Below are positions 4,658 through 6,094 of a stretch of DNA of 6,094 nt, in pieces. Within the stretch, counting starts at the first letter, position 1. Every line of letters starts with the position of its first letter. This DNA is from Pseudomonadota bacterium (GTDB lineage Bacteria; Pseudomonadota; Gammaproteobacteria; Steroidobacterales; Rariloculaceae). The notes beneath the pieces were generated by a model that saw only the letters and a list, made by a program, of their open reading frames with translations, searched no databases and was not told the DNA's origin. The DNA lies in assembly GCA_009843005.1 (NCBI GenBank), contig VYEH01000125.1, positions 3,261 through 9,354 of the forward strand, written 5' to 3'. The translations under genes and the position numbers were made by a program.

Positions 4658-6094
4658 TCAGTGCGGGCTCGTGCGGTTCGAGGACCAGATGCCGTCCTGC
4701 GGCACTTCGTCGGCGCGCGGACCGGTGTACTTGAACACGTGCAGCCCCGTGTGGTTGTCACCGGCGTAGATCAGGCCGTCGTGGAAGTCGGGATAGGTCA
4801 TGATGTCGCCCCACGGCACCGGCCTGGCGTGACCCACCTCCCTCGGGTTGAACGGGTTGGAGATATCGATCGCGCGGATACCGTGGCCGAGCCAGTTGAC
4901 GAACACGAGATTCTCGAGAACGGTCGGATTGTGCGCGTGCATCATCGGGCGAATCGTCGATCCCGGCGGGACCGGCTGCGCCAGGCAGTTCTCGATCAGG
5001 CTGTCGGACATCGCGTGCGCACCGATCATCATCGGATTGATCTCCGAACGCACGTCGATGATCCGGAAGCTTCGCTCCGGGCACGGTCCGAAGGGCCATT
5101 CCTCGGTAATCACCACAAAGGATGGCCTCCCCGGCTCGCTGCCGCGTGACATGGACGGGCGATTCGGCACGGGGATCGCGCTGTGCACGCCGACGTTGGT
5201 TACGAACGGTGGCGTGAAGTCGAAGCGCGACCGCTCCTCAAGCCGTGTGTAGCGTACGAGCTTCAGTTCGTCGGAGATGTCCGATGTGAGCATCGCGAGT
5301 ACTGCGGGGTCGGAGTTGAGCACCGGGTGCGCGCAATCGTTCGCGACCTCCGGCAGCCTGGTGACGTCGACCAGGCCGCCGACCGCGCCGTCGACCCACA
5401 CGTTGGTCGATGCCCGATTGCAGGCGGCGCCCGACACGAGCGCAGCGTTCGTGCTGTTTGCGATGAATTCGGTATTCAGGATGTACACGCCGGCCGTGCC
5501 GCCGCCGGCATAGAAGCGCTCGCCGTCGTCGGACAGCGTGCCCGAATGCAGGTCGTTGCCCTGGGTTTGCAGCGAGGCGCCCGGGCGGCCCCGCCGGTCG
5601 GTCAGGTGACTGTAGTCCAGGAAACGGCCGTCGGCGTAGAGTCCCGTATCGTCGGGAATCTCGTCACGGATCGGGCCGCCGATCTCTTCCAGCGTGAACG
5701 ACGCGAGAAACAGGGGCTCATCGAGCACCTCTCCGGTGTTCTCGTCCGTGATGGCCGTGAAAACGAGGTCTTCCGGCTGCGAACCATAGGTCTGCGAGGC
5801 CACGATGAAGCGGTTGGCGTTGTCGGGATCGTGCCAGAGATAGAATTCGTGGGCCAGCACGCCGGCCGCCATCGCGCCGTCGTCCACGGGAAGGCAGGTT
5901 TGCGGATCCAGCGTGTAGGTAATGACGTCGCCGCCAGTTCCCGTGGCGGCGGCGCGCACCATGAGCATGCGCTCGGCGCCGTCGGTCGACGTGTAGTTGT
6001 ACGGGCGCAGTTCGCGATCTCGCACGGCCGTGAGACCGTCCGGTGTGGTCAACTGGGGCATCGTGCCGATCTCCACCGGCGGATCGGCCTCCGG
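4658..6094 (-). CDS. LVIVD-repeat beta-propeller protein, probably exported (N-terminus outside window)
   Basis: The reading frame is open from the right window edge to TGA 4658-4660, giving 478 visible residues. The sequence is strand-rich with recurring blade-like units in which a short hydrophobic strand precedes a 'DI/DV..P..P' turn. The clearest, at about 4825-4909, reads LVFVNWLGHGIRAIDIS followed by NPFNPREVG, the LVIVD blade pattern. Others include GVYILNTEF (about 5450-5490) and SFRIIDVRSEINP (about 5025-5065). The protein ends with a last blade GLIYAGDNHTGLHVFKYTG and a short tail. Five cysteines and many Asp/Asn/Gly turns suit an extracytoplasmic propeller, but the signal peptide would lie upstream of the window. 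A GTG at 6074-6076 could be read as a start, yet the frame continues upstream with plausible sequence, so I treat the gene as truncated. The DUF305 gene follows after 29 nt. Molecular function is unknown for this family; the missing part probably holds more blades. Confidence 0.75.
   Translation of the reverse strand, partial: PEADPPVEIGTMPQLTTPDGLTAVRDRELRPYNYTSTDGAERMLMVRAAATGTGGDVITYTLDPQTCLPVDDGAMAAGVLAHEFYLWHDPDNANRFIVASQTYGSQPEDLVFTAITDENTGEVLDEPLFLASFTLEEIGGPIRDEIPDDTGLYADGRFLDYSHLTDRRGRPGASLQTQGNDLHSGTLSDDGERFYAGGGTAGVYILNTEFIANSTNAALVSGAACNRASTNVWVDGAVGGLVDVTRLPEVANDCAHPVLNSDPAVLAMLTSDISDELKLVRYTRLEERSRFDFTPPFVTNVGVHSAIPVPNRPSMSRGSEPGRPSFVVITEEWPFGPCPERSFRIIDVRSEINPMMIGAHAMSDSLIENCLAQPVPPGSTIRPMMHAHNPTVLENLVFVNWLGHGIRAIDISNPFNPREVGHARPVPWGDIMTYPDFHDGLIYAGDNHTGLHVFKYTGPRADEVPQDGIWSSNRTSPH

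Noticed and set aside
6074..6076. GTG as the true start of the LVIVD-type protein, with GGAGG at 6089-6093 upstream
   Set aside because: The spacing from GGAGG is long, no signal peptide follows, and the frame stays open to the window edge with similar composition, so the visible part is more likely the interior of a longer protein.
1..6094. CRISPR arrays, tRNA or rRNA genes, insertion sequences, toxin-antitoxin or defence genes
   Set aside because: No direct-repeat series, cloverleaf, transposase or defence domain was seen on either strand. The window reads as ordinary chromosomal metabolism and envelope genes.

Overview
The window is a GC-rich, densely packed piece of bacterial chromosome. 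It holds seven protein-coding genes (two cut by the window edges), short intergenic gaps, and no RNA gene, insertion sequence, CRISPR array or phage gene that I can recognise. The gene families point to a proteobacterium: a YfcG/YghU-like glutathione transferase, a NadQ/NrtR-like regulator, a Tat-exported aldo/keto reductase, and DUF305 and LVIVD-repeat exported proteins. I lean to an environmental or marine gammaproteobacterium, but the class is an inference. NadQ itself is best known from Alphaproteobacteria.

Layout. (1) 1-163, plus: the C-terminal end of a glutathione S-transferase. (2) 237-1163, minus: a 308-residue homocysteine S-methyltransferase family protein, convergent with the GST. 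(3) 1164-1351: a 188-bp divergent regulatory gap containing a TATACT box bracketed by a perfect 7-bp inverted repeat. (4) 1352-1882 and 1885-2907, plus: an exported TlpA-like thioredoxin followed after 2 nt by a Nudix-fold/winged-helix regulator of the NadQ/NrtR type with a degenerate Nudix box. (5) 2908-3023: an AT-richer gap with two inverted repeats, a plausible sigma70 promoter and a strong ribosome binding site. (6) 3024-3971, plus: a Tat-signal aldo/keto reductase with an intact catalytic tetrad. (7) 3999-4628 and 4658 to the right edge, minus: a DUF305 exported protein downstream of a large LVIVD-type beta-propeller protein that lacks its N-terminus here. These two are convergent with the aldo/keto reductase across a 27-nt gap filled by a hairpin.

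How the genes fit together. No single pathway links them. The recurring theme is redox or nucleotide chemistry (GST, thioredoxin-fold protein, NAD-type regulator, NAD(P)H-dependent reductase) and export: three proteins have visible export signals and the propeller is probably exported. The two likely operons are TlpA-like plus NadQ-like, and LVIVD plus DUF305. Nothing here looks like a defence system or mobile island. The points most worth a second look are the methyltransferase lacking its first zinc cysteine, the regulator that lost two Nudix-box glutamates, the cofactor question raised by an exported aldo/keto reductase, and the inverted repeats at the two promoter regions.
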